From: Porphyromonadaceae bacterium UBA3318
Lineage (GTDB): Bacteria > Bacteroidota > Bacteroidia > Bacteroidales > Muribaculaceae
NCBI GenBank assembly: GCA_002361235.1
Contig: DESI01000025.1
Span: forward strand, 1-36,237
DNA length: 36,237 nucleotides
Reading direction: 5' to 3'
Below are positions 1-8,574 of this stretch, piece after piece. A model generated the notes under the pieces. That model did no database searches and was not told where the DNA came from. It saw only the letters and a list, made by a program, of their open reading frames with translations. The translations under genes were made by a program, and so were the position numbers. How positions within the stretch are numbered: position 1 is the first letter of the stretch; every line of letters starts with the position of its first letter.

Positions 1-16
1 GTCAAAAAAAATCACA

Positions 17-57
17 CTTGTTCTTCTGTCTACAATAATCTCTCCTGTTCTCATGTC
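17..57. repeat. Degenerate copies of the CTCCTGTTCTCCTGTC-type repeat
   Basis: Two degenerate copies of a short repeat lie here. Bases 41-57 (TCTCCTGTTCTCATGTC) differ at one position from the copies at 2581-2601. Bases 17-30 (CTTGTTCTTCTGTC) are a weaker copy. The window also opens with GTCAAAAA, which matches the end of the downstream copies, so another copy may be cut off by the window edge. Together with 2492-2652 these repeats bracket the EF-G gene. Function is unknown. Confidence 0.55.
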
Positions 58-143
58 TGATAATTTTATGGAAAAATGATGCAAAAATGAAAAATATGTT
101 TTACAACATAGTGCCGGAGTGACTAATGTATGTAGATTTTTGT

Positions 144-151
144 TAATTTTG
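144..151 (+). promoter_or_regulatory. Possible -7 box for the EF-G2 gene
   Basis: TAATTTTG fits the Bacteroidetes -7 form TAnnTTTG and would place the transcript start about 75 bases before the ATG at 233. I see no TTTG at the expected -33 spacing, so this is either an activator-dependent promoter or a chance match. Confidence 0.3.
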
Positions 152-232
152 GGCATATCAAAGTCGGGAAGGGCGTGTGGGGACCTTCCGAAAATACGAC
201 AATAGCGATAACCAATAAAAATCTCTATATCT

Positions 233-2389
233 ATGAAGATTTACAAGACAAACGAAATCAAAAACATAGCCCTGTTGGGATCCAAGGGCTCTGGGAAGAC
301 CACACTCGCGGAATCAATGGTCTACGAGTGTGGAGTGACAAAACGCCGTGGTACCATTGAGGCTGGAAACACAATGTCGGACTATTTCCCGGTAGAGAAG
401 GAGTATGGCTACTCGGTGTTCTCGACGGTGTTCAACGCAGAATTCAACGGCAAGAAGTTAAATTTCATAGATTGCCCCGGCTCGGAGGACTTCGTGGGTA
501 ACGCCTATACGGCACTCGGAGTCAGCGACCTGGGTCTGATACTGATCGATTCCGACTATGGCGTCGAAGTAGGAACGCAGAACATATTCCGCACCACTGC
601 CGCACTGAAGAAGCCGGTTGTGTTCGCCCTTAACCAGATGGACGGCGAGAAGGCCGACTATGACAACGTGATGGAGCAGCTGCGCGAGACGTTCGGCTCG
701 CACGTGGTTCCCATCCAGTATCCCCTGGAGAGTGGCCCGAACTTCCACAGCATGATCGACGTGCTGCTGATGAAGAAATACGAATGGGGACCCGACGGAG
801 GCGTGCCCACAATTTCCGAGATACCCGCCGAGGAAATGGACAAGGCTCTGGAGCTGCACAACGCCCTGAAGGAGGCTGCTGCCGAGAACGACGAGACGCT
901 GATGGAGAAATTCTTCGACGACCAGCCTCTGTCGGAGGACGACCTGCGCGAAGGTATCCGCAAGGGTCTGGTGAACCGTTCCATCTTCCCCGTTGTGGTG
1001 CTGAGCGCCGCCAAGGATATGGGCGTACGCCGCATCATGGAGTTCTTAGGCAACGTCTGCCCCTTCGTAAGCGAGATGCTGGCACCCGTGAACACGGCAG
1101 GCGAGCCCGTCGAGCCCAAGGCCGACGGTCCCGTATCGGTATTCTTCTTCAAGACCAGCGTGGAGCCGCACATCGGCGAGGTCAGCTACTTCAAGGTGAT
1201 GAGCGGCACGCTCAAGGCCGGTGCCGACCTGGAGAACGTGACACGCGGCGGCAAGGAGCGTATGGCCCAGATATTCACCGTATGCGGCCAGCTGCGTACT
1301 CCCATTGACGCGCTGGAGGCCGGCGACATCGGCGCCGCAGTGAAGCTGAAGGATGTGCGCACCGGAAACACCCTGGACGAGAAGGGTTGCGACTGGCAGT
1401 TCGACTTCATCAAATATCCCGCGCCCAAGTATATCCGCGCCATCAAGCCCGTTACTGAGTCCGATTCCGAAAAGATGATGGCCATCCTGACCCGTATGCA
1501 CGAGGAGGATCCCACATGGATAGTGGAGCAGAGCAAAGAGCTGAAGCAGACTCTGGTAAAGGGTCAGGGTGAGTTCCACCTGCGCACGCTGAAGTGGCGT
1601 ATAGAGAACAACGAGAAGCTGCCCGTCGAGTTCCAGGAGCCGAAGATACCCTATCGCGAGACCATCACCAAGGCCGCTCGTGCCGACTATCGTCACAAGA
1701 AACAGTCCGGCGGTTCCGGTCAGTTCGGCGAGGTGCACCTGATCATCGAGCCTTACACCGAGGGTATGCCCGAGCCTGACACCTACAAGTTCGGCAACCA
1801 GGAATACAAGCTGAGCGTCCGCGACAAGCAGGAGATTCCGTTGGACTGGGGCGGCAAACTGGTAGTGTACAACTGCATCGTGGGCGGTGCCATCGACGCA
1901 CGCTTCATCCCGGCTATCGTGAAGGGTCTGATGGACCGCATGGAGCAGGGCCCGCTGACCGGCTCGTACGCACGCGACGTCCGCGTCATGATCTATGACG
2001 GCAAGATGCACCCGGTTGATTCGAACGAGATCTCGTTCCGTCTGGCAGGCCGCAATGCCTTCAGCCAGGCATTCAAGCAGGCCAACCCGAAGATTCTGGA
2101 GCCTGTTTACGACGTGGAGGTGCTGACCCCCGGCGATACCATGGGCGACGTGATGAGCGACCTGCAGGGACGCCGCGCCATCATCATGGGCATGGCTTCC
2201 GAGAACGGTATCGAGAAACTGAACGCCAAGGTGCCCCTGAAGGAGATGTCCAGCTATTCCACATCGCTCAGCTCCATCACCGGCGGCCGCAGCTCGTTCT
2301 CGATGAACTTCTCGAGCTACGAGCTCGTTCCGGGCGACGTACAGGAGAAGCTGCTGAAGGAATACGCCGAGACGCAGACCGAAGAATAA
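233..2389 (+). CDS. fusA2: EF-G paralogue (EF-G2 type), GTPase histidine replaced
   Basis: A 718-residue translation factor with full EF-G length. The N-terminal G domain has a P-loop (GSKGSGKTT, residues 16-24), a G3 motif DCPGSEDF (80-87) and G4 NQMD (134-137), followed by domains II-V. Canonical EF-G has DTPGHVDF at G3. Here the catalytic His is Ser, and G4 is NQMD rather than NKxD. Bacteroides encodes an EF-G paralogue (EF-G2) that supports translocation without GTP hydrolysis and is needed under carbon limitation and in the gut. The G3 change suggests this is that type, an inference from motif and family knowledge. The start is the ATG at 233. A clear terminator follows at 2415. The gene is not in an operon with translation genes. 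Assignment as an EF-G-family protein is secure; orthology to EF-G2 is probable. Confidence 0.9.
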   Translation: MKIYKTNEIKNIALLGSKGSGKTTLAESMVYECGVTKRRGTIEAGNTMSDYFPVEKEYGYSVFSTVFNAEFNGKKLNFIDCPGSEDFVGNAYTALGVSDLGLILIDSDYGVEVGTQNIFRTTAALKKPVVFALNQMDGEKADYDNVMEQLRETFGSHVVPIQYPLESGPNFHSMIDVLLMKKYEWGPDGGVPTISEIPAEEMDKALELHNALKEAAAENDETLMEKFFDDQPLSEDDLREGIRKGLVNRSIFPVVVLSAAKDMGVRRIMEFLGNVCPFVSEMLAPVNTAGEPVEPKADGPVSVFFFKTSVEPHIGEVSYFKVMSGTLKAGADLENVTRGGKERMAQIFTVCGQLRTPIDALEAGDIGAAVKLKDVRTGNTLDEKGCDWQFDFIKYPAPKYIRAIKPVTESDSEKMMAILTRMHEEDPTWIVEQSKELKQTLVKGQGEFHLRTLKWRIENNEKLPVEFQEPKIPYRETITKAARADYRHKKQSGGSGQFGEVHLIIEPYTEGMPEPDTYKFGNQEYKLSVRDKQEIPLDWGGKLVVYNCIVGGAIDARFIPAIVKGLMDRMEQGPLTGSYARDVRVMIYDGKMHPVDSNEISFRLAGRNAFSQAFKQANPKILEPVYDVEVLTPGDTMGDVMSDLQGRRAIIMGMASENGIEKLNAKVPLKEMSSYSTSLSSITGGRSSFSMNFSSYELVPGDVQEKLLKEYAETQTEE

Positions 2390-2414
2390 TAACCGGCATC
2401 ATACAGAAACAATC

Positions 2415-2449
2415 GAGGTCCCGATCCGCAGCGGTCGGGCCCTCTTTTT
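2415..2449 (+). terminator. Rho-independent terminator after EF-G2
   Basis: The stem GAGGtCCCGA / TCGGGcCCTC (one internal mismatch) has a 10-base loop and is followed directly by TTTTT. It lies 26 bases after the EF-G2 stop codon. Confidence 0.85.
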
Positions 2450-2491
2450 GTTGTTAGACAGAAGATTTGTTTTAGACAGGAGGTGTTTTTA

Positions 2492-2652
2492 GACAGGAGA
2501 ACAGGAGAAACAGGAGATTTATGACTACTGTTCTCCAATCATTATGCATATAGTTAGTGAATAAAGACCGGATAATCTACTGTTTCTCCTGTTCTCCTGT
2601 CAAAAATTATTTGACTTTTCTATTGTTTCTCCTGTTCTCCCGTCAAAAATTA
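2492..2652. repeat. Inverted and direct copies of a 21-bp repeat
   Basis: Bases 2492-2512 are the exact reverse complement of 2581-2601 (21 bp, TGTTTCTCCTGTTCTCCTGT plus C). A further direct copy at 2624-2644 has one change, and both direct copies continue into CAAAAATTA. Smaller TTTAGACAGGA units occur at 2471 and 2488. The spacer between the inverted arms is 68 bases and holds no gene. The inverted arms could form a hairpin or be recombination/protein-binding sites. Related copies lie at the window start, upstream of EF-G2. Confidence 0.75.
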
Positions 2653-2755
2653 ATGATAGGATGTCACCTTTTGGAAGTGCGTTGTGTCTATAATGTGAGA
2701 CCGCTGATAACAACGGTCGTGAGAATGACGTTAAACAATCAAACTTATAGACATT

Positions 2756-3163
2756 ATGGAGAGTATATTAATACCTATCTTTGTGTGTGTAGTGCTGCCG
2801 GTGGCGATAGTGGGCATCTATTACTGGTCGCAGATCAACGCTGAGAACAAGCGCGCCGAAATCCTGATGAAGGCCATCGAGGCCAACTGCGGCCCTGACG
2901 CCGACAAGCTGGCCGAGGCGCTGCAGCAACAGCGTAAGCCCAAAACAGACCGCGAGATACTGAACCTCCGTCTGCTGCGCGGCTGTATGTTCACGTTCGT
3001 CGGCCTGGGGTTGTGTATCGTGGGCATAGTGTCCGCCTGCATGGGAACCGAATTCGCTTCCGATCCGGTTACGGTTCCATTGGTATTCGGAGGTGCGTCG
3101 TTGGCCATAGGCATCAGTTATCTGGTGGTCTATTTCGTGACCCGTAAACAGGTAAAGGATTGA
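2756..3163 (+). CDS. DUF6249-like small membrane protein
   Basis: A 135-residue protein with an N-terminal membrane segment (about residues 4-24), a charged cytoplasmic stretch with a helical region rich in Lys/Glu/Gln, and two further hydrophobic segments (about 75-95 and 105-127). The layout matches DUF6249-type proteins, which in Bacteroidetes commonly sit beside ECF sigma factor genes. Its stop codon TGA overlaps the TTG start of the sigma factor, so the two are probably translationally coupled. No enzymatic motif is visible. A regulatory or accessory role with the sigma factor is inferred from context only. Confidence 0.75.
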   Translation: MESILIPIFVCVVLPVAIVGIYYWSQINAENKRAEILMKAIEANCGPDADKLAEALQQQRKPKTDREILNLRLLRGCMFTFVGLGLCIVGIVSACMGTEFASDPVTVPLVFGGASLAIGISYLVVYFVTRKQVKD

Positions 3164-3639
3164 CGCGCGAGCAGTTCATTTCTCATGTGGAAGCCACACA
3201 GAAGGCGTTCAGACGCTTTCTGGTGGCTCTGTGCTGCGGCGATTCGGCTTTGGCCGACGACGTGGCGCAGGAAGCGTATATCAAGGCGTATATGGCTTGC
3301 GATACATTCCGCGACGCCGACAAGTTCAACGCCTGGATATATCGCATCGGCTACAACACCTTTCTGAACCACAAGCGTGGCCGGCGGCTGACGGTAGGGT
3401 ATGACGACGCCAAGGAACTGCCTGCATCCGGAGGCGCTGACACCGGATTTGCCTATCAGGAACTGTACGAGGCCCTGAACCGCTTGCCTGCCAAGGAACG
3501 GACCTCGGTGCTGCTGTTCTATATGGAAGGATATTCGGTTAAGGAAATAGCGGATATTCAGGAAGTGTCGCAGGATGCGGTGAAGCAGCACCTGTCGCGC
3601 GGCCGGAATCATCTGCGCGGGTTATTATCAAACGAATGA
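3160..3639 (+). CDS. ECF-type RNA polymerase sigma factor (TTG start)
   Basis: A 159-residue sigma-70 family protein. Region 2 covers about residues 10-80, with DDVAQEAYIKAY and the downstream AWIYRIGYN core-binding/-10 segment. Region 4 covers about 105-155 and includes LPAKERTSVLLFYMEGYSVK and an HTH ending in QHLSRGRNHLR. The best start is TTG at 3160, inside the previous gene's stop (TTGA overlap) and preceded by AGGTAAAGG. No in-frame ATG exists near the N-terminus. It directs RNA polymerase to a dedicated set of promoters. The flanking membrane proteins, joined by overlaps on both sides, are candidates to control it. Target genes are not evident in the window. Confidence 0.9.
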   Translation: MTREQFISHVEATQKAFRRFLVALCCGDSALADDVAQEAYIKAYMACDTFRDADKFNAWIYRIGYNTFLNHKRGRRLTVGYDDAKELPASGGADTGFAYQELYEALNRLPAKERTSVLLFYMEGYSVKEIADIQEVSQDAVKQHLSRGRNHLRGLLSNE

Positions 3640-4043
3640 TTATGGAAGAAGATAAGTTGAAATCGCTGTTTGCGGAATTCCGGCCTGAGCTGTCGTCCGA
3701 CCGTCGGTTTATGGACCGTCTGACGCGGAACATGGAATCGGTAGAGATAGTGAAGCGCCGAATGGCCGAGACGAGGGCGCGAAACCGTAGGGCGGTGGCA
3801 GTAGCCGCCATAGTGGGCTTTGTGGTTGGATTCCTGTTCTCGCTGACTTTGCCGTATCTGAGCGGCTTGGTTGCCGGCTGGCAGGTGACGTTTCCGCAGG
3901 AATCGGTTATGAGTGTAGTGGCCGACTGGTTTGCCGTAATAGCCTGGGGCGTGATCGGGTGCACTGCGGTGATAGCCGCCATCAACACATACGACATGAT
4001 GACGTCGCGACCGATACCGATAGAAGAACAAGTAAGGAACTGA
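3636..4043 (+). CDS. Small membrane protein coupled to the ECF sigma factor, possible anti-sigma
   Basis: A 135-residue protein whose ATG overlaps the sigma factor stop (ATGA). An in-frame ATG two codons later (3642) is an alternative start. The N-terminal ~50 residues are charged and predicted cytoplasmic (KLKSLFAEFRPELSSDRRFM). Two membrane segments follow, at about 52-75 and 88-110, then a short tail. The position right after an ECF sigma gene and the cytoplasmic-domain-plus-membrane layout fit an anti-sigma role, but I recognise no zinc-binding anti-sigma motif or other named domain. Function is inferred from context. Confidence 0.65.
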   Translation: MIMEEDKLKSLFAEFRPELSSDRRFMDRLTRNMESVEIVKRRMAETRARNRRAVAVAAIVGFVVGFLFSLTLPYLSGLVAGWQVTFPQESVMSVVADWFAVIAWGVIGCTAVIAAINTYDMMTSRPIPIEEQVRN

Positions 4044-4080
4044 AAGTAGAAGAATAATTAGAGAACTGAAAGCACAATTA

Positions 4081-4110
4081 AAAAGGCCGCGGAAGTCCGC
4101 GACCTTTTCT
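4081..4110. terminator. Bidirectional terminator between convergent genes
   Basis: AAAAGGcCGCGGA-AG-TCCGCGaCCTTTT forms a strong stem with A-run and T-run flanks, so it can end transcription on both strands. It serves the sigma factor operon (+) and the ferritin gene (-). Confidence 0.85.
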
Positions 4111-4149
4111 ATTTGTTAGCGGTATGATTACTTGTTGTTGACGGTATGA

Positions 4150-4632
4150 TTACTTGCGCTTGCCGTATTCCTGGTCGAGACCGAAGATGTCGGTGCCGCC
4201 CATGCGGCGGATGCGGTCTACGATGCCGCTGGCGGTAGCTTCTTCCTCGACCTGTTCCTTCACGAAGCCCCACATGAAGTCCTGGGCTGCGCGATCCTTC
4301 TCCTCCTCGGCCAGATCCAGAAGGGCGTTGATCATGGCCGATACCTTACACTCGTGAGCGTACACCTCCTCGAACGCCTGCAGGGGCGATTCCCAGTTCT
4401 GGGGTACGGAAGTGATGTCGCCGATGTGGGCGTTGCCGCCGCGCTTGTGCAGGAAGTCAGCCATCTCATAGGCGTGTTCCATCTCCTCTTTGCTTTGAGC
4501 CTTCATCCAGCTGGCGAAGCCGGTATAACCCTCGCGGTCGAAATAGAACGACATGGACAGGTACAGGTTGGCCGACCACATCTCGGCTACGATCTGTCCG
4601 TTGATTGCGTCTTGTAGTTTGTTTGAAATCAT
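4150..4632 (-). CDS. ftnA: Ferritin, non-haem, FtnA type
   Basis: A 160-residue iron-storage protein that assembles into a cytoplasmic 24-mer shell and oxidises Fe(II) to a mineral core. All ferroxidase ligands are present at the canonical places: E17, E50, H53, E94, Q127 and E130. The open frame extends upstream to 4767, but similarity begins at MISNKLQDAING, so the ATG at 4632 is the start. The extension lies in AT-rich promoter sequence. Transcription ends at the bidirectional terminator 4081-4110. No Fur-type or OxyR-type box is clearly identifiable. The gene stands alone. Confidence 0.95.
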   Translation of the reverse strand: MISNKLQDAINGQIVAEMWSANLYLSMSFYFDREGYTGFASWMKAQSKEEMEHAYEMADFLHKRGGNAHIGDITSVPQNWESPLQAFEEVYAHECKVSAMINALLDLAEEEKDRAAQDFMWGFVKEQVEEEATASGIVDRIRRMGGTDIFGLDQEYGKRK

Positions 4633-4688
4633 GATTTTTGAGTTATATAGTGTGTTTGATGTTATGTTACACTTGGATTTTGCAACTA

Positions 4689-4696
4689 CAAAATTA
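4689..4696 (-). promoter_or_regulatory. Probable -7 box for ferritin
   Basis: The minus-strand reading of these bases is TAATTTTG, matching TAnnTTTG, 57 bases upstream of the ferritin ATG. A CAAA (TTTG on the minus strand) at 4711-4714 is too close to be a standard -33 box, so the upstream element is unclear. Confidence 0.4.
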
Positions 4697-4750
4697 ACAA
4701 ATAAATCCAACAAACGGAAAGCAATCGCAATAAAAAATCGATCCTGTGTA

Positions 4751-4765
4751 GATAACTCCGTTATC
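4751..4765. repeat. Short perfect inverted repeat GATAAC-TCC-GTTATC
   Basis: Six-base arms with a 3-base centre lie in the divergent region between ferritin and the symporter. It could be an operator for either gene, but the length allows chance occurrence. Confidence 0.35.
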
Positions 4766-4851
4766 AAAATTATAATTATGCCTCTGACTGATGTTCAATA
4801 TTATTGCCGAGAAATTGTTATATGAATGACACGAGGCGTGAATTTTAATTT

Positions 4852-6132
4852 ATGGAAAAGGATAAGGATAAGAACAGGTTTTTGCCGGAAGGCGACGCGA
4901 GGCCGAATAACAGGTCGAGTTTCGACCGCAAGCAGCTTATGATATGGCTTGGTGCGTTGATGCTCGGCGTGGTGTTAGGACTGCTCGGAGAGAGGGTCAT
5001 TGACAAGACGGCCAACGTGATAGCCACCATCTATACGCGGCTGTTCCAGCTCCTGGCCGTGCCGACCATCGCGCTGGCGGTGATTACGACTCTGGCGTCG
5101 TTCGGTCGCGACAAGTCCACGGCAAAAACGTTCGGCAAGGCTCTGCAATATACATTGCTCACCACACTGGCGGCGGCCGTGGTAGGCGGCGCTTTGTTCG
5201 CCCTGGTCAGACCGGAGAATCTGCCTGAAAGCCTGCTCGCAACGGAATCAGGCGCAGTGCCGGACAATCTCAGGAACTTCTCGCTGGGCGAGCATTTCCT
5301 GTCGGTAATCCCCGACAACATCCTCAAGCCGATGCTCGAAGGCAACGTGCTGTCGATACTTATCATATCTTTCTCCATGGGCTTCGCCATATCGCGAATG
5401 CCGGATACGGAGGGAAAGGCTGTGTTGCGCAAGGGTCTGGACGGCCTGCAGGAGATGCTGTTCATGCTGATACGCGGACTGATATGGACCCTGCCGTTGG
5501 GTATTGTGGCGTTTACCGAGCAGCTGACGGCTCAGGCATCGGGTGGGGTGATGCTCGACACATTGGGCAGATACGTATTGGTGGTGCTGTGCGGCAACTT
5601 AGCCCAGATGCTGATAGTGCTGCCGTTGTTCCTGATGGCACGGGGGCTGAATCCCGTCAGGGTGTTCAAGGCGATGGCGCCGGCGGTGATGATGGCCCTG
5701 TTCACCAAAAGCTCTGCGGCCACATTGCCGGTGACGATGCAGAACGCGGAGACACGCATGGGCGTCAGTCCGCGTGTCTCGCGGTTCGTATTGCCTCTGT
5801 GCACCACCATCAACATGAACGGCTGCGCCGCTTTCATAGCCGTCACGTCGCTGTATGTGCTGCAGAACGGCGGCATGACCATCGATTTCGCCACCATTGC
5901 CATGTGGGTGTCCATTTCGGTGATAGCCGCCATAGGCAACGCCGGCGTGCCGATGGGATGCTATTTCCTGACGTTGTCGCTGATGACCGGTATGGGGGCT
6001 CCGGTGGCCGTGATGGGTGTGATTCTGCCAATATATACTATCATCGACATGATAGAGACCGCCGAAAACGTATGGTCCGACTCATGCGTCTGCACCATGG
6101 TGGGGAAGGATATGAACGAGCTTGCAAGGTAG
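4852..6132 (+). CDS. Dicarboxylate/amino acid:cation symporter (DAACS family)
   Basis: A 426-residue inner-membrane secondary transporter of the GltP/DctA/GltPh family, which imports glutamate, aspartate or C4-dicarboxylates with Na+ or H+. The first ~28 residues are a charged cytoplasmic tail, then eight membrane helices. Family signatures are visible. The hairpin-1 serine motif is KSSAATLP (286-293, where many members have SSSAATLP). The TM7 motif is NMNG (321-324, usually NMDG). The hairpin-2 motif is GNAGVP (362-367), and TM8 has IDMIETAENVWSDS (398-411) with the substrate-binding acidic residues. K286 replacing Ser and N323 replacing Asp (which helps bind cations in other members) could alter specificity. 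Substrate cannot be fixed from sequence. The ATG at 4852 is the start. The gene stands alone, before the dapF promoter. Confidence 0.9.
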   Translation: MEKDKDKNRFLPEGDARPNNRSSFDRKQLMIWLGALMLGVVLGLLGERVIDKTANVIATIYTRLFQLLAVPTIALAVITTLASFGRDKSTAKTFGKALQYTLLTTLAAAVVGGALFALVRPENLPESLLATESGAVPDNLRNFSLGEHFLSVIPDNILKPMLEGNVLSILIISFSMGFAISRMPDTEGKAVLRKGLDGLQEMLFMLIRGLIWTLPLGIVAFTEQLTAQASGGVMLDTLGRYVLVVLCGNLAQMLIVLPLFLMARGLNPVRVFKAMAPAVMMALFTKSSAATLPVTMQNAETRMGVSPRVSRFVLPLCTTINMNGCAAFIAVTSLYVLQNGGMTIDFATIAMWVSISVIAAIGNAGVPMGCYFLTLSLMTGMGAPVAVMGVILPIYTIIDMIETAENVWSDSCVCTMVGKDMNELAR

Positions 6133-6160
6133 CCGGCCGGCCCGGGGACTTAAAAATTTA

Positions 6161-6192
6161 TTTGAAGGTTTCGGAAATTATTTATAACTTTG
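6161..6192 (+). promoter_or_regulatory. Promoter of dapF-dapL
   Basis: TTTG at 6161-6164, a 20-base spacer and TAACTTTG at 6185-6192 match the Bacteroidetes -33/-7 consensus. It ends 18 bases before the dapF ATG at 6211, so the 5' leader is short. It also argues against the TTG at 6190 as a start codon, since that TTG lies inside the -7 box. Confidence 0.75.
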
Positions 6193-6210
6193 CGCTTTCA
6201 AGACCGAAGT

Positions 6211-7095
<885 letters not shown>

Positions 7096-7154
7096 GTTAT
7101 AGTGATGAGTGACGAAGTGGGCGTTGCTGATTGCTGATTACTAATTGAATAAAG

Positions 7155-8378
7155 ATGAAGATAAACGATAATTTTGAGAAATTGCCTGAGAGCTACCTGT
7201 TTTCGACGGTAGCCCGCAAGTTGCGTGAATATAAGGAGTCGCATCCCGGCGCCGAGGTGATCCGCATGGACATCGGCGACGTTACGCTGCCCGTACCGCA
7301 GGCGTGCATCGAGGCCATGCACCGCGCCGTAGACGACATGGCGGCCGGCGAGACGTTCCACGGTTACGGTCCGGAGCAGGGCTACGGCTTTCTGCGCGAA
7401 GCCATCGCCGACGGCGATTATGCCGGTCTCGGAATCTCGGCCGACGACATCTTCGTGTCGGACGGCGCCAAGAGCGACCTCGGTAACTTGGGCGATATAT
7501 ATTCCAAGGACAATGTCGTGGCCGTGACCGATCCCGGCTATCCCGTATACGTCGATTCCAACGTGATAGACGGACGCGGCGGCAAACTGGTTGACGGCAA
7601 GTGGAGCAACTTCGTATACTTGGACTGCACGGAGCAGAACGGCTTCAAGCCGACGCCTCCCGAGGCGCATGCCGACGTGATATTCCTCTGTTCGCCGGCC
7701 AATCCGACCGGAGCTGCATTCACTCACGCCGAGCTGAAGGCCTGGGTGGACTATGCGCGCCGTAACGATGCAGTGATAATCTACGACTCGGCCTATTGCG
7801 CATACGTGCGCACTGCCGATGTGCCCCGCAGCATATATGAGGTGGAGGGCGCCCGCGAGGTGGCAATAGAGGTACGCAGCTTCTCCAAGACGGCCGGATT
7901 CACCGGACTGCGTTGCGGATACACCGTGGTGCCGGCGGAGGTTACAGGCACGGACGCCGAGGGCAACCGCGTGCAGCTGCGCAAGCTGTGGCTGCGTCGG
8001 CAGACCACCAAGTTCAACGGCGCCAGCTATGTGATACAGCGCGGTGCCGAGGCCCTTTACACCGCAGCCGGCCAGGAGCAGATACGCCGGAACGTGGACT
8101 GTTACCTGCGCAATGCTGGTATCATCCGCGATGCGATGCTGAAGGCCGGATTCAAGGTGTACGGCGGACTCGATTCGCCGTACGTATGGGTGAAATCGCC
8201 GGCGGCCGACGACAGCTGGCAGCTGTTCGAGACGCTGCTGGAGCAGGCGCAGATCAGCTGCACACCGGGCGTGGGATTCGGCAGCTTGGGACAGGGCTGG
8301 ATCCGTTTCACCGGCTTCAATACCGAGGAGAAGACCCGCGAGGCGATGAGGAGACTGGAAACGGTGGGACTTGGCTGA
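7155..8378 (+). CDS. dapL: LL-diaminopimelate aminotransferase
   Basis: A 407-residue PLP enzyme of the class I/II aminotransferase fold. It makes LL-diaminopimelate directly from tetrahydrodipicolinate and glutamate, bypassing the succinylase/acetylase routes. Family features are the N-terminal NDNFEKLPESYLFS, the SPANPTG motif (180-186), and the PLP lysine K245 in SFSKTAGFTGLRCG, with the following arginine binding the phosphate. Length is standard. Placement directly after dapF supports the assignment, since the product is the DapF substrate. The coding region is followed by 13-bp tandem repeats rather than a terminator. Confidence 0.96.
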   Translation: MKINDNFEKLPESYLFSTVARKLREYKESHPGAEVIRMDIGDVTLPVPQACIEAMHRAVDDMAAGETFHGYGPEQGYGFLREAIADGDYAGLGISADDIFVSDGAKSDLGNLGDIYSKDNVVAVTDPGYPVYVDSNVIDGRGGKLVDGKWSNFVYLDCTEQNGFKPTPPEAHADVIFLCSPANPTGAAFTHAELKAWVDYARRNDAVIIYDSAYCAYVRTADVPRSIYEVEGAREVAIEVRSFSKTAGFTGLRCGYTVVPAEVTGTDAEGNRVQLRKLWLRRQTTKFNGASYVIQRGAEALYTAAGQEQIRRNVDCYLRNAGIIRDAMLKAGFKVYGGLDSPYVWVKSPAADDSWQLFETLLEQAQISCTPGVGFGSLGQGWIRFTGFNTEEKTREAMRRLETVGLG

Positions 8379-8404
8379 AGCCAAGCAGCCGAAACAAAAG
8401 GAGC

Positions 8405-8494
8405 AGCTGATGCATGAAGCGGATGCACGAAGCGGATGCACGAAGCTGATGCACGAAGCGTCGGAACACTTCTAAAACCGAAGCGGATGCACGA
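8405..8494 (+). repeat. 13-bp tandem repeats AGCGGATGCACGA
   Basis: Four head-to-tail 13-base units occupy 8405-8456: AGCTGATGCATGA, AGCGGATGCACGA twice, then AGCTGATGCACGA. A fifth AGCGGATGCACGA lies at 8482-8494 after a 25-base gap. They lie wholly between dapL and glnN. There are no unique spacers, so this is not a CRISPR. The period is not a multiple of three, and no gene reads through. Copy number could vary between strains and change the dapL-glnN distance. Confidence 0.9.
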
Positions 8495-8574
8495 AGCATC
8501 GAGACAATACGGTGAAATATACGGAATAGATAAAAGGTAAATAAAGCAAGAGAGTTACCCTAATTTATAATTTT

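Noticed and set aside
4633..4767. N-terminal extension of ferritin by 45 residues
   Set aside because: The extension is AT-rich, holds a -7 box and is absent from ferritins. All ligand spacings fit a start at 4632.
8405..8456. CRISPR array
   Set aside because: The units are 13 bases and directly adjacent, with no spacers and no cas genes nearby.
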